In this document: positions 1 through 5,866 of the stretch, piece after piece
Numbering within the stretch: the first letter of the stretch is position 1
Layout of the letters: every line of letters begins with the position of its first letter
From: an uncultured Selenomonas sp.
Lineage (GTDB): Bacteria; Bacillota; Negativicutes; Selenomonadales; Selenomonadaceae
Direction of reading: 5' to 3'
Assembly: GCA_937981305.1 (NCBI GenBank)
Contig: CALJPB010000059.1
Location: 1 to 5,917 of the forward strand
Length of the DNA stretch: 5,917 nucleotides
Translations under genes and position numbers: made by a program
The notes under the pieces: generated by a model
What the model was told of the DNA's origin: nothing
Database searches by the model: none
The model's input: the letters and a program-made list of their open reading frames with translations, nothing else

Positions 1-298
1 TCAGGCCGATCTGCATATCAATGCTTTCATGAAAGAAAAGAAGTCCCAATGCATAGGAAAAAACGGGAGTCCACAGGAAATTGACAGCGACGGCGGTCAG
101 CGTGAAGCGGACATTCTGAAACGCCGCACGCAGCTTGCTGCCATCGGCGGAGAGAAAGACCATGTAGAGAAGTGCCGCCAATGCGGGCGTAATGATATGT
201 GCGGCGACTTCGTGGAATCCTGCCACAGATCCGAGAGCAATCCCTGCCAGTGCCGCTGCAATGATGAGCAGCGGCTGATAGATTGCCGAAAAGTTCAT
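1..298 (-). CDS. Bile acid:sodium symporter/ACR3-like arsenic-resistance family permease, N-terminal part
   Basis: The gene reads leftward and leaves the window after 99 codons, so only the N-terminus is visible. It begins MNFSAIYQPLLII. A hydrophobic segment lies at about residues 8-27, a second at about 33-50 (TPALAALLYMVFLS), and a third at about 66-88 (LTAVAVNFLWTPVFSYALG). The motif NVRFTLTAVAVNFLWTP followed by an ESIDMQIG stretch resembles the short ACR3-like 'arsenic resistance protein' members of the bile acid:sodium symporter superfamily found in Firmicutes, which are inner-membrane efflux proteins. The start at 298 is preferred over the overlapping out-of-frame ATG at 302. An AGGGGG Shine-Dalgarno (306-311) sits 7 nt before 298 but only 3 nt before 302. 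The 302 frame also gives an arginine/cysteine-rich, non-membrane protein that stops early. Family assignment comes from memory of sequence patterns. The actual substrate (arsenite, organic anion or other) cannot be told from this fragment. Confidence 0.72.
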   Translation of the reverse strand, partial: MNFSAIYQPLLIIAAALAGIALGSVAGFHEVAAHIITPALAALLYMVFLSADGSKLRAAFQNVRFTLTAVAVNFLWTPVFSYALGLLFFHESIDMQIGL

Positions 299-325
299 TC
301 ATTTACCCCCTATGAGCAGAATATA

Positions 326-334
326 ATTATAGCA
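326..334 (-). promoter_or_regulatory. Extended -10 promoter of the left-end permease gene
   Basis: On the minus strand the sequence TGCTATAAT is a perfect TGn-TATAAT extended -10 element. It would start transcription near 319, about 20 nt before the start codon at 298. No good -35 hexamer is seen 16-18 bp upstream (GACCAT at 349-354), which fits reliance on the extended -10 or on an activator. The imperfect dyad at 344-376 is centred about 41 bp upstream of the predicted start, the usual position for a class II Crp/Fnr activator site. The promoter motif is directly visible; the activator role is inference. Confidence 0.6.
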
Positions 335-343
335 CGCTTTTGT

Positions 344-376
344 ATTTGATGGTCGTGTACACATGACATATCAAAT
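344..376. promoter_or_regulatory. Imperfect dyad, candidate operator upstream of the left-end permease
   Basis: Perfect 7-bp arms ATTTGAT (344-350) and ATCAAAT (370-376) flank 19 bp. That spacer contains the separate 8-bp palindrome GTGTACAC (355-362), whose centre is offset by about 1.5 bp. It lies just upstream of the extended -10 promoter that drives the gene at 298. The half-site TTTGAT/ATCAAA is the same hexamer as in the palindrome at 1222-1236 before the purine permease. The 33-bp span is longer than a standard Crp/Fnr box, so it could be two half-sites, an operator for another protein, or chance in AT-rich DNA. Confidence 0.35.
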
Positions 377-422
377 GTACGTATGTGCCAACCAACACCA
401 ATAATGTGAATTTCTGTGAAGG

Positions 423-450
423 AACAGCTCACCCGTATGGATGGGCTGTT
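423..450. terminator. Hairpin between the Crp-family gene and the next gene, possible terminator
   Basis: AACAGCTCA (423-431) pairs with TGGGCTGTT (442-450), giving a 9-bp stem with one G-T wobble and a 10-nt loop. It sits 43 bp beyond the stop codon of the minus-strand regulator, where a terminator is expected. However, the U-rich tail is better on the plus strand (TTCTATTT from 451) than on the minus strand (CCTTC). It could act weakly in both directions. No plus-strand gene upstream of it was identified. Confidence 0.4.
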
Positions 451-493
451 TTCTATTTCGCATCGAGGAAGCACAGATCATTCTCACGTTTTT

Positions 494-1132
494 TCACGTA
501 TTCATCGCCCGTATTTTAGCGCATTGCTCAGGGGTAAGGGCGAGCTTGCCGCGATCGAGGGAGAGGAGTCCCTCTGCACGGAGGCGGTCAACGCTGCGGT
601 TGACCGTCTTTAGGCTCGTGCCGATGGCATCGGCAATGTCCTGTCGGCGCATGGGAAATCGCACGGCGGCATCGCATGCGGGCAGTTTCTTTCGCAGGTA
701 GGCGAGGAGGCGCGATTGAACCGTCATGTATTTGATCTGACCGTATTCATCCGAAACAGGCCAAGATTTTCGCGCGATCATACAGGCGACGGCAAATGCT
801 GCTCCGGCGTCGCACTGGAGCCACGCGGCGAACGCCTCGATGCTGACGGCAAGCAGATCGCACACCGTCTCCGCCTCACACGTCGCGGCGTAGTACGGCG
901 TGCCTGCAAGGGCCTCGTACTCGCCGAGGAATGTAGGCGGGTCGGCGATGGCAAACACATACCGATCACCGCTTGAGAACTCGTTGATGATGCGCACGCG
1001 CCCCGCGAGGAGGATGTAAACCGTGTCGGCATGCGTCCCCTTGCAGCGGATGATCTCGTCGGGCTGGAATGTGAGCGGCCGCGCAACGCGCAGCAGGTGT
1101 GGCGGTATCTCAGGGAACGACGGCAAAATCAT
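494..1132 (-). CDS. Crp/Fnr-superfamily transcriptional regulator
   Basis: A 212-residue cytoplasmic DNA-binding regulator, the usual length for this superfamily. Residues about 15-105 form the cyclic-nucleotide-binding-type beta-roll (FQPDEIIRCKG; VYILLAGRVRII; FLGEYEALAGTPYYAAT). Residues about 125-150 form the dimerisation helix. Residues about 160-195 form the winged helix-turn-helix (RRQDIADAIGTSLKTVNRSV). The glutamate of the Crp cAMP pocket is kept (E71), but the phosphate-contacting arginine is replaced by tyrosine near Y80, so cAMP binding is unlikely. There is no FNR-type N-terminal cysteine cluster, although cysteines are scattered (C30, C85, C91, C107, C117, C153, C204). The start at 1132 is chosen because AGGAG (1140-1144) lies 7 nt upstream. 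The 33-codon upstream extension to 1231 has no such site and would cross the promoter. It is divergent from the purine-base permease and may regulate it, itself, or the permease at 1-298. The effector is unknown. Confidence 0.9.
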   Translation of the reverse strand: MILPSFPEIPPHLLRVARPLTFQPDEIIRCKGTHADTVYILLAGRVRIINEFSSGDRYVFAIADPPTFLGEYEALAGTPYYAATCEAETVCDLLAVSIEAFAAWLQCDAGAAFAVACMIARKSWPVSDEYGQIKYMTVQSRLLAYLRKKLPACDAAVRFPMRRQDIADAIGTSLKTVNRSVDRLRAEGLLSLDRGKLALTPEQCAKIRAMNT

Positions 1133-1163
1133 GATGACTCTCCTCTCAGTACAGTTTCTTTTC

Positions 1164-1192
1164 ATTTTAACGAAAAAAAGGTCCGCTGAAAA
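1164..1192 (-). promoter_or_regulatory. Sigma-70-type promoter of the Crp-family regulator
   Basis: On the minus strand, -35 TTTTCA (1187-1192) and -10 TAAAAT (1164-1169) are separated by exactly 17 bp, with 4/6 and 5/6 consensus matches. Transcription would start near 1157, giving a leader of about 25 nt that includes the AGGAG ribosome site. The left arm of the inverted repeat 1169-1214 lies between the two hexamers, so a protein bound there would affect this promoter. Motifs are visible; activity is inferred. Confidence 0.6.
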
Positions 1193-1214
1193 GTCATGTG
1201 TCCTTTTTTTCGTT
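1169..1214. repeat. Perfect 13-bp inverted repeat spanning the divergent promoters
   Basis: AACGAAAAAAAGG (1169-1181) and its exact reverse complement CCTTTTTTTCGTT (1202-1214) flank a 20-bp spacer. The left arm occupies the -10/-35 spacer of the leftward regulator promoter. The right arm covers the -35 region of the rightward permease promoter. The two 7-bp A/T tracts have centres 31 bp apart, close to three helical turns, so they may also bend the DNA. A shared operator for divergent control is the simplest reading. A large-loop RNA hairpin is less likely, because the right-hand transcript starts downstream of it and the left-hand one starts beyond the left arm. Confidence 0.6.
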
Positions 1215-1232
1215 TGGCGCATTTGATACAAT
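1204..1232 (+). promoter_or_regulatory. Extended -10 promoter of the purine-base permease
   Basis: TGATACAAT (1224-1232) is an extended -10 element (TGn followed by TACAAT, 5/6 to consensus), with a predicted start near 1239. The -35 region 17 bp upstream is only a T-run (1204-1209) and is weak. The resulting leader of about 17 nt contains the AAAGGGG ribosome site (1241-1247), 8 nt before ATG 1256. The -10 is embedded in the TTTGAT-N3-ATCAAA palindrome, suggesting repression by whatever binds there. Confidence 0.55.
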
Positions 1233-1236
1233 CAAA
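1222..1236. promoter_or_regulatory. TTTGAT-N3-ATCAAA palindrome over the permease -10, candidate Crp/Fnr-type operator
   Basis: TTTGATACAATCAAA has perfect 6-bp arms around a 3-bp centre. It resembles the FNR consensus TTGAT-N4-ATCAA but has one base less in the spacer. It overlaps the extended -10 of the permease, a position that would favour repression. The adjacent divergent gene encodes a Crp/Fnr-family protein, making it the natural candidate binder. The recognition helix there differs from FNR, so the assignment is only inference. Confidence 0.4.
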
Positions 1237-1255
1237 AAAGAAAGGGGAATGCGGT

Positions 1256-2518
1256 ATGAGTTCAGAGAACGTGCAGAGCAGGCGCGTGGAAGTGATGGCA
1301 GGACTGACATCGTTCTTTGCCATCTCGTACATCATTATCGTCAACCCGCTGATTCTTGCAGACGGCGGAATCCCGGCGGAGCTGAGCGTGTTCGCGACGA
1401 TATTCGCCTCGGCGGTCGGATGTCTGCTGATGGCACTCTGGGCGGATGCGCCGATCATCTTGACCCCCGGTATGGGGATCAATGCGTTCTTCACATATAC
1501 CGTCGTGACGAACATGGGGTTCCGTTGGCAGGAGGCACTTGCCATCTCGCTCGTCTCGGCACTCATCTTCTTCGCGTTGGCGGTGACGCGTGCGGGCAGG
1601 GTTCTGGCGGATGCTGTGCCGAAATCGCTAAAATACGCAGTGACGGCAGGCATCGGGTTGTTCCTCGTGGAGATCGGACTGGAGAAGGCAGAGCTGATTC
1701 GTGCCGGCGAGAACTCGATCCTCGCGCTCGGCGATCTGCAAAATCCGTCTGCGCAGCTCGCACTCCTCGGTCTCGTGTTGAGCCTGCTGTTCTACCAGCA
1801 GCGGGTGAAAGGCGGTTTTTTCATCGCCATCCTCATTGTGACGGTCATCGCCAATGCGTTCGACCTCGTTCACGCGAATACGATTGAGATTGATATGACA
1901 CGGCTCGGCGAGTACGGCGCGCTGCTCTTTGCAGAGGACTTCTCCTCCGTGCTGACAATTTCGTTCTGGCTTGCGGTATTCTCGATGACGATGATCCTCG
2001 TCTTTGAGTCCATCGGATTGCTCGAAGGACTGCTGCCCGATACGGAGAAGTTCCGCAACGCGTTCCGCGCCTCGTCGCTGACAGCGGTGCTGTCCTCGGT
2101 GCTCGGGACGAGTCCGACGGTTGGTGCCGCAGAGAGTGCGGCGGGCATTGTAGAGGGTGGGCGGAGCGGGCTGACGGCACTCGTCGGCGGCGCACTGTTC
2201 CTGCTCACGCTCGTATTCATCCCGCTGCTCGCCTACGTTCCGCAGGCGGCCGTTGCGCCGGTCATCATCATCACAGGTGCTCTGATGATGCAGCAGCTCG
2301 AAAATATCCACTTTCAGGATTTCTCAGAGTGGTTCCCTGCATTCCTCATCATCGTGCTCATCCCGCTGACAAACAGCATCTCGACGGGATTGGCGTTCGG
2401 CTTCGCCGCGCACCCGATGATGAAAGTGTTTACGGGCCGCCGGCGCGAGCTTGGCACGCTTTCCTACGTTCTCGGCGTGCTGTTCCTCCTGCAGCTCATC
2501 TTTGAGGCGGTGCAGTGA
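1256..2518 (+). CDS. NCS2 (AzgA-like) purine-base permease
   Basis: A 420-residue multi-pass inner-membrane transporter of the nucleobase:cation symporter-2 superfamily, AzgA/PbuG branch (known members move hypoxanthine, guanine or adenine with protons). Family marks are MAGLTSFFAISYIIIVNP (14-31), the PGMGINAFF motif (71-79), and GTSPTVGAAESAAGIVEGG (284-302) with the ESAAG substrate-site motif. Hydrophobic segments lie near 14-35, 45-62, 92-112, 125-142, 165-180, 185-202, 232-252, 305-325, 330-345, 360-375 and 403-417. The usual FD.(I/L)GT substrate-site aspartate before the linker appears here as glutamate E251 (VFESIGLL). Length is slightly under the usual 430-450. The start at 1256 has AGGGG 8 nt upstream. 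The in-frame ATG at 1196 lies upstream of the promoter and lacks a ribosome site. Neighbouring deoD and deoB support a purine salvage role. Exact substrate preference is not determinable. Confidence 0.9.
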   Translation: MSSENVQSRRVEVMAGLTSFFAISYIIIVNPLILADGGIPAELSVFATIFASAVGCLLMALWADAPIILTPGMGINAFFTYTVVTNMGFRWQEALAISLVSALIFFALAVTRAGRVLADAVPKSLKYAVTAGIGLFLVEIGLEKAELIRAGENSILALGDLQNPSAQLALLGLVLSLLFYQQRVKGGFFIAILIVTVIANAFDLVHANTIEIDMTRLGEYGALLFAEDFSSVLTISFWLAVFSMTMILVFESIGLLEGLLPDTEKFRNAFRASSLTAVLSSVLGTSPTVGAAESAAGIVEGGRSGLTALVGGALFLLTLVFIPLLAYVPQAAVAPVIIITGALMMQQLENIHFQDFSEWFPAFLIIVLIPLTNSISTGLAFGFAAHPMMKVFTGRRRELGTLSYVLGVLFLLQLIFEAVQ

Positions 2519-2524
2519 GTATAG

Positions 2525-2549
2525 GGCATAGACCGCTATGTCGGTTTTT
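2525..2549 (+). terminator. Terminator-like hairpin between permease and deoD
   Basis: GGCATAG (2525-2531) pairs with CTATGTC (2536-2542), a 7-bp stem with one G-T wobble and an ACCG tetraloop, followed by GG and a 5-T run (2545-2549). It starts 6 nt after the permease stop codon. An alternative, mutually exclusive fold pairs AGACCG (2530-2535) with CGGTTT (2542-2547), using part of the T-run. The stem is short and AU-rich, so termination is probably partial. That would lower or tune deoD-deoB-pdp expression relative to the permease rather than isolate them. Confidence 0.45.
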
Positions 2550-2591
2550 CGATAAATTTTCTTCACAGTTTATGAAAGAGAGGTACACATC

Positions 2592-3302
2592 ATGCCAACC
2601 CCACACATTGCAGCTGCAAAGGGCGAAGTCGCCGAGCGCATTCTCCTGCCGGGTGACCCGCTCCGCGCCAAGTACATCGCCGAGAACTTCCTCGAGGGTG
2701 CGAAAGAGTACACGAACATTCGCAACATCCTCGGCTACACCGGCACGTACAAGGGGCATCCCATCTCCGTGCAGGGAACGGGCATGGGGATGCCGTCCAT
2801 CTCCATCTACGTCAACGAGCTCATCCGCGAGTACGGCTGCAAGACGCTGATCCGCATCGGCAGCTGCGGCGCATGCCACAAGGACATCCACATCCGCGAC
2901 GTCCTCATCGCGCAGGCGACGACGACCGACTCCTCCATGCCGCGCAACATCTTCGGTTCTGCGGTCAACTTTGCACCGGTCGCGAACTTTGATCTGCTGC
3001 GCTCCGCATATCAGGCCGCCGTCGACAAAGGCATCGCCGTGCGCGTCGGAAACGTGATGTCGCAGGATCGCTTCTACGATGACGAACTCGACATTCAAAA
3101 GCTCGCGAGCTACGGCGTCCTCGGTCTGGAGATGGAGGCGGCGGCACTCTACCTCATCGCGGCGAAGTTCGGCGTGCGCGCGCTCGCACTCTTTACCGTC
3201 AGCGACCACCTCGTCAGCGACGAACCGCCCTCCACGGCAGAGGAGCGTCAGACATCGTTCAGCGAGATGATCGAGATTGCACTGGAGGCGTCGATCGCCT
3301 AA
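2592..3302 (+). CDS. deoD: Purine nucleoside phosphorylase, DeoD type
   Basis: A cytoplasmic enzyme that splits purine ribo- and deoxyribonucleosides with phosphate into free base plus (deoxy)ribose-1-phosphate; the family is hexameric. The 236-residue protein is close to the E. coli enzyme (239 aa) over its whole length. Visible active-site residues, counting Met1, are H5, the GDPLRAKY loop with G21 and R25, R44, R88 and S91 in RIGSCGA (phosphate), the EME triad E180-M181-E182 (ribose), and S204-D205 in VSDH (the aspartate that protonates the purine N7). R219, the likely partner of that aspartate, lies in AEERQT. One residue is inserted in the 208-215 loop relative to E. coli. GAGAGG (2578-2583) lies 8 nt before the ATG. 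It is 73 bp after the permease and 18 bp before deoB, and should share a transcript with deoB. No strong separate promoter was seen in the 73-bp gap. Confidence 0.98.
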   Translation: MPTPHIAAAKGEVAERILLPGDPLRAKYIAENFLEGAKEYTNIRNILGYTGTYKGHPISVQGTGMGMPSISIYVNELIREYGCKTLIRIGSCGACHKDIHIRDVLIAQATTTDSSMPRNIFGSAVNFAPVANFDLLRSAYQAAVDKGIAVRVGNVMSQDRFYDDELDIQKLASYGVLGLEMEAAALYLIAAKFGVRALALFTVSDHLVSDEPPSTAEERQTSFSEMIEIALEASIA

Positions 3303-3320
3303 TCATAGGAGGAGATAGCA

Positions 3321-4505
3321 ATGGCTAGTATCAAACGCGTATTTCTGATTGTCCTCGACAGCTTCGGCATCGGGTGTGCACCGGATGCAGCGGATTTCGG
3401 CGACGGGCGCTGCAACACGCTCGCATCGCTGACGACATCGCCGGAGCTGCACGCGCCGAACCTCACGAAGCTCGGCCTCTTTAACATCGACGGCATCGGC
3501 TGCGGTACGCCCGCAGACAGCCCCATCGGTACTTTTGCACGGCTGCGGGAGCTCTCGCGCGGCAAGGACACGACGATCGGACACTGGGAGATCGCAGGCA
3601 TTGTCTCCGAGCAGCCCATGCCGACGTATCCGAACGGATTCCCGACGGAGATCCTCGAGCGGCTCTCGGCGGCGTGCGACGGGAAGAAAATCCTCTGCAA
3701 CAAGCCCTACTCCGGCACGCAGGTCATCCACGACTACGGGCGCGAGCAGGAGGAGACGGGCGGGCTCATCGTCTACACGTCGGCGGACAGCGTGCTGCAG
3801 ATCGCGGCAAACGAGGCCGATGTCCCCGTCGAGCGTCTCTATGACTACTGCCGTGCGGCACGCGAGATCATGCAGGGCGAGCACGGCGTTGGGCGCATCA
3901 TTGCACGGCCATACGTCGGCAGCTATCCGAACTACGAGCGCACAGCACATCGTCACGACTTCTCCCTCGACCCGACGGGCGATACGATGATGGACGCGCT
4001 CGTGCGGCAGGGGCATGAGGTCATCGCCGTCGGCAAGATCAGCGACATCTTTGCGGGGCGCGGCGTCACGCGCAGCACGGGGGTCAACGAGAACAACGCC
4101 GACGGTATGGAAAAGACACTGCGCATTCAGCAGGAGGACTTCACGGGGCTGTGCTTTGTCAACCTCGTCGATTTCGACATGACGTATGGACACAGGCGCG
4201 ACATCGCAGGCTATGCGCGCGCGACAACGGAGTTCGACGTGCAGCTCGGCACATTCATGGAGCGTATGCGTGAGGACGACGTGCTGATGATTACGGCCGA
4301 CCACGGCTGCGACCCCGGCGCACCCGGCACAGATCACACGCGTGAGTACGTGCCGCTCCTCGTCTACGGCGCACCGATCTGTAAAGGGGTCAACCTCGGG
4401 ACGTACCCGACCTTCGCCATGATCGGCGCGACGGTGGCAGATATGTTCGGTGCGGGGCTGACGACGAAGGGCGAGAGCCTGCTGCCGCGCATTCTTGCGC
4501 ACTGA
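3321..4505 (+). CDS. deoB: Phosphopentomutase
   Basis: Cytoplasmic, Mn-dependent enzyme of the alkaline phosphatase superfamily that interconverts (deoxy)ribose-1-phosphate and (deoxy)ribose-5-phosphate, linking nucleoside phosphorolysis to sugar metabolism. The 394-residue length and residue numbering match the well-studied Bacillus cereus enzyme. Metal ligands are D13 (VLDSFGIG), D286 and H291 (NLVDFDMTYGH), D327-H328 (ITADHGCDP) and H339 (TDHTREY). The phosphorylated catalytic threonine is T85 in KDTTIGHWE, and D156 in TSADSV is the substrate-proximal aspartate. The cap domain lies roughly between residues 100 and 220. A full AGGAGG (3307-3312) lies 8 nt before ATG, 18 bp after the deoD stop, so co-transcription is nearly certain. 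The product of both flanking phosphorylases is its substrate. No defects are seen. Confidence 0.98.
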   Translation: MASIKRVFLIVLDSFGIGCAPDAADFGDGRCNTLASLTTSPELHAPNLTKLGLFNIDGIGCGTPADSPIGTFARLRELSRGKDTTIGHWEIAGIVSEQPMPTYPNGFPTEILERLSAACDGKKILCNKPYSGTQVIHDYGREQEETGGLIVYTSADSVLQIAANEADVPVERLYDYCRAAREIMQGEHGVGRIIARPYVGSYPNYERTAHRHDFSLDPTGDTMMDALVRQGHEVIAVGKISDIFAGRGVTRSTGVNENNADGMEKTLRIQQEDFTGLCFVNLVDFDMTYGHRRDIAGYARATTEFDVQLGTFMERMREDDVLMITADHGCDPGAPGTDHTREYVPLLVYGAPICKGVNLGTYPTFAMIGATVADMFGAGLTTKGESLLPRILAH

Positions 4506-4518
4506 GGAGGACGTACCC

Positions 4519-5841
4519 ATGCGCATGTATGACCTGATTACGAAGAAAAAGCACGGCGGCGCGCTCACTGCCGAGGAGCTGCGCTGGATGGTCGAAGGCT
4601 ATGTCGCGGGCGAGATTCCCGACTACCAGATGTCCGCCATGCTGATGGCGATCTGGTTCAGCGGCATGACGGCACAGGAGACGACGGAGCTGACGATTGC
4701 AATGGCGGACTCGGGCGACCGCGTCGACCTCTCGGCGATTGCCGGCAAAAAGGTGGACAAGCACTCCACCGGCGGCGTCGGCGACAAGACGACGCTCATC
4801 TGCGCCCCGATTGTCGCCGCCTGCGGTGGGCGCGTCGCGAAGATGAGCGGCCGCGGTCTCGGCCACACGGGCGGTACCGTGGACAAACTGGAGGCCATCC
4901 CCGGCTATGAGACGGCGATTTCGCGGGAAAAATTCTTCTCCATCGTGAACGAGTGCGGCGTGTCCGTCATCGGGCAGTCGGGCAACCTCGCGCCGGCGGA
5001 CAAGAAACTCTACGCGCTGCGCGACGTGACGGCGACGGTCGACGCGATCCCGCTGATCGCGTCCTCGATCATGAGCAAGAAGCTCGCCGCCGGCTCGGAC
5101 TGCATCCTCCTCGATGTCAAGACGGGCTCGGGCGCGTTCATGAAGACGCTCGACGATGCCATCGCGCTTGCGCAGACGATGGTCGCCATCGGCGAGGGCG
5201 CAGGGCGGCGCACCGTCGCGCTGATTACCGACATGGACACGCCGCTGGGGCTCGGCATCGGCAACAGCATCGAGGTCGCGGAGTCGATGGACGTGCTGCG
5301 CGGCAAGGGGCCGCATGACCTGACGGAGGTGTCGCTCCAACTCGCGGAGAATATGCTCTACCTCGTCGGCAAGGGCACGATTGAGGAGTGCCGCCGCATG
5401 GCGGAGCAGTCGATTGCTGACGGGTCGGCGTTCGAGACATTCTGTACGATGGTGCGGCGGCAGGGCGGTGACGATGCTGTCCTGCGCGACGCCTCGAAAT
5501 TCCCGCAGGCGGCCGTGCAGGTGCAGATCCGTGCGAATGCGGACGGCTACATCACGTCCATGGATGCGGAGAAAATCGGCGCGGTGAGCGTCGTGCTCGG
5601 TGCGGGGCGCGAGACGAAGGACAGTCCGATTGATTTCGCCGCCGGTCTCATCCTGCACAAGAAATATGGCGACGCAGTGAAGGCAGACGATGTCATCGCA
5701 ACGCTCTACACGGACAGCGCACAGCGCGGCGACAGCGCGGCGCAGCTCTACCGCGCGGCGATTACCATCGGCACAGAGGAGCCGCCCGTCCGTCCGCTCG
5801 TCTATGCCCGTGTGGAGAAAGACAAGGTCGTTCGGTACTAA
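4519..5841 (+). CDS. pdp: Pyrimidine-nucleoside phosphorylase
   Basis: Cytoplasmic dimeric enzyme that phosphorolyses uridine, deoxyuridine and thymidine to base plus (deoxy)ribose-1-phosphate. The 440-residue protein aligns along its length with Bacillus Pdp (about 433 aa). It shows the phosphate loop KVDKHSTGGVGDK (78-90), the thymidine/pyrimidine phosphorylase signature SGRGLGHTGGTVDKLE (110-125), and the base/sugar-binding residues R168, S183 and K187 (YALRDVT and IASSIMSKK). It then has DVKTGSGAFMKT (199-210) and a C-terminal beta-rich domain from about 333. The closer match to Firmicute Pdp than to enterobacterial DeoA favours the broad-specificity call, though DeoA activity cannot be excluded. 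The start at 4519 (MRMYDLI, as in Bacillus) is set by AGGAGG (4505-4510) with 8-nt spacing. That site overlaps the last base of the deoB stop codon. The alternative ATG at 4495, inside deoB, lacks this spacing. The gap to deoB is only 13 bp. Confidence 0.97.
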   Translation: MRMYDLITKKKHGGALTAEELRWMVEGYVAGEIPDYQMSAMLMAIWFSGMTAQETTELTIAMADSGDRVDLSAIAGKKVDKHSTGGVGDKTTLICAPIVAACGGRVAKMSGRGLGHTGGTVDKLEAIPGYETAISREKFFSIVNECGVSVIGQSGNLAPADKKLYALRDVTATVDAIPLIASSIMSKKLAAGSDCILLDVKTGSGAFMKTLDDAIALAQTMVAIGEGAGRRTVALITDMDTPLGLGIGNSIEVAESMDVLRGKGPHDLTEVSLQLAENMLYLVGKGTIEECRRMAEQSIADGSAFETFCTMVRRQGGDDAVLRDASKFPQAAVQVQIRANADGYITSMDAEKIGAVSVVLGAGRETKDSPIDFAAGLILHKKYGDAVKADDVIATLYTDSAQRGDSAAQLYRAAITIGTEEPPVRPLVYARVEKDKVVRY

Positions 5842-5855
5842 GCATAAATTCCTAT

Positions 5856-5862
5856 GGGGGGG
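5856..5862 (+). promoter_or_regulatory. G7-run ribosome binding site of the last gene
   Basis: Seven consecutive G residues lie 4 nt (from the last G) before ATG 5867. They can pair with the anti-Shine-Dalgarno through one G-U wobble, giving an effective spacing of 4-6 nt. This is an unusual ribosome site compared with the AGGAGG/GAGAGG sites of the three enzyme genes. A homopolymer of this length can slip, but being outside the coding frame it would alter only spacing. Confidence 0.5.
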
Positions 5863-5866
5863 TCGT

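Noticed and set aside
415..432. TGTGA (415-419) and TCAC (429-432) as a possible CRP box, with a direct repeat of TGTGAA at 405-410 and 415-420.
   Set aside because: The spacing is 9 rather than 6, so it is not a standard CRP site. It also overlaps the hairpin arm and is far from the nearest promoter.
416..613. Small plus-strand frame starting at 416 and overlapping the end of the regulator gene.
   Set aside because: It runs through the hairpin and then antisense to the helix-turn-helix region of the Crp-family gene, with no recognisable product. A GAAGG lies too near the start to be convincing.
1196..1255. N-terminal extension of the permease from ATG 1196.
   Set aside because: It would begin upstream of the predicted transcript start, has no ribosome site, and adds a non-homologous segment. 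ATG 1256 has AGGGG at 8 nt.
1628..2311. A 227-codon minus-strand frame opposite the NCS2 permease.
   Set aside because: Its Glu/Arg/Gln-rich product is the expected antisense of hydrophobic transmembrane codons, and it has no supporting ribosome site or domain.
2496..3209. A 237-codon open frame on the minus strand opposite deoD.
   Set aside because: It is the antisense shadow of deoD, low-complexity and Asp/Val/Arg-rich, with no known motif.
3303..4568. A 421-codon open frame on the minus strand opposite deoB.
   Set aside because: It mirrors the phosphopentomutase gene, is Arg/Val/Asp-rich, has no family resemblance, and would conflict with the strongly supported deoB.
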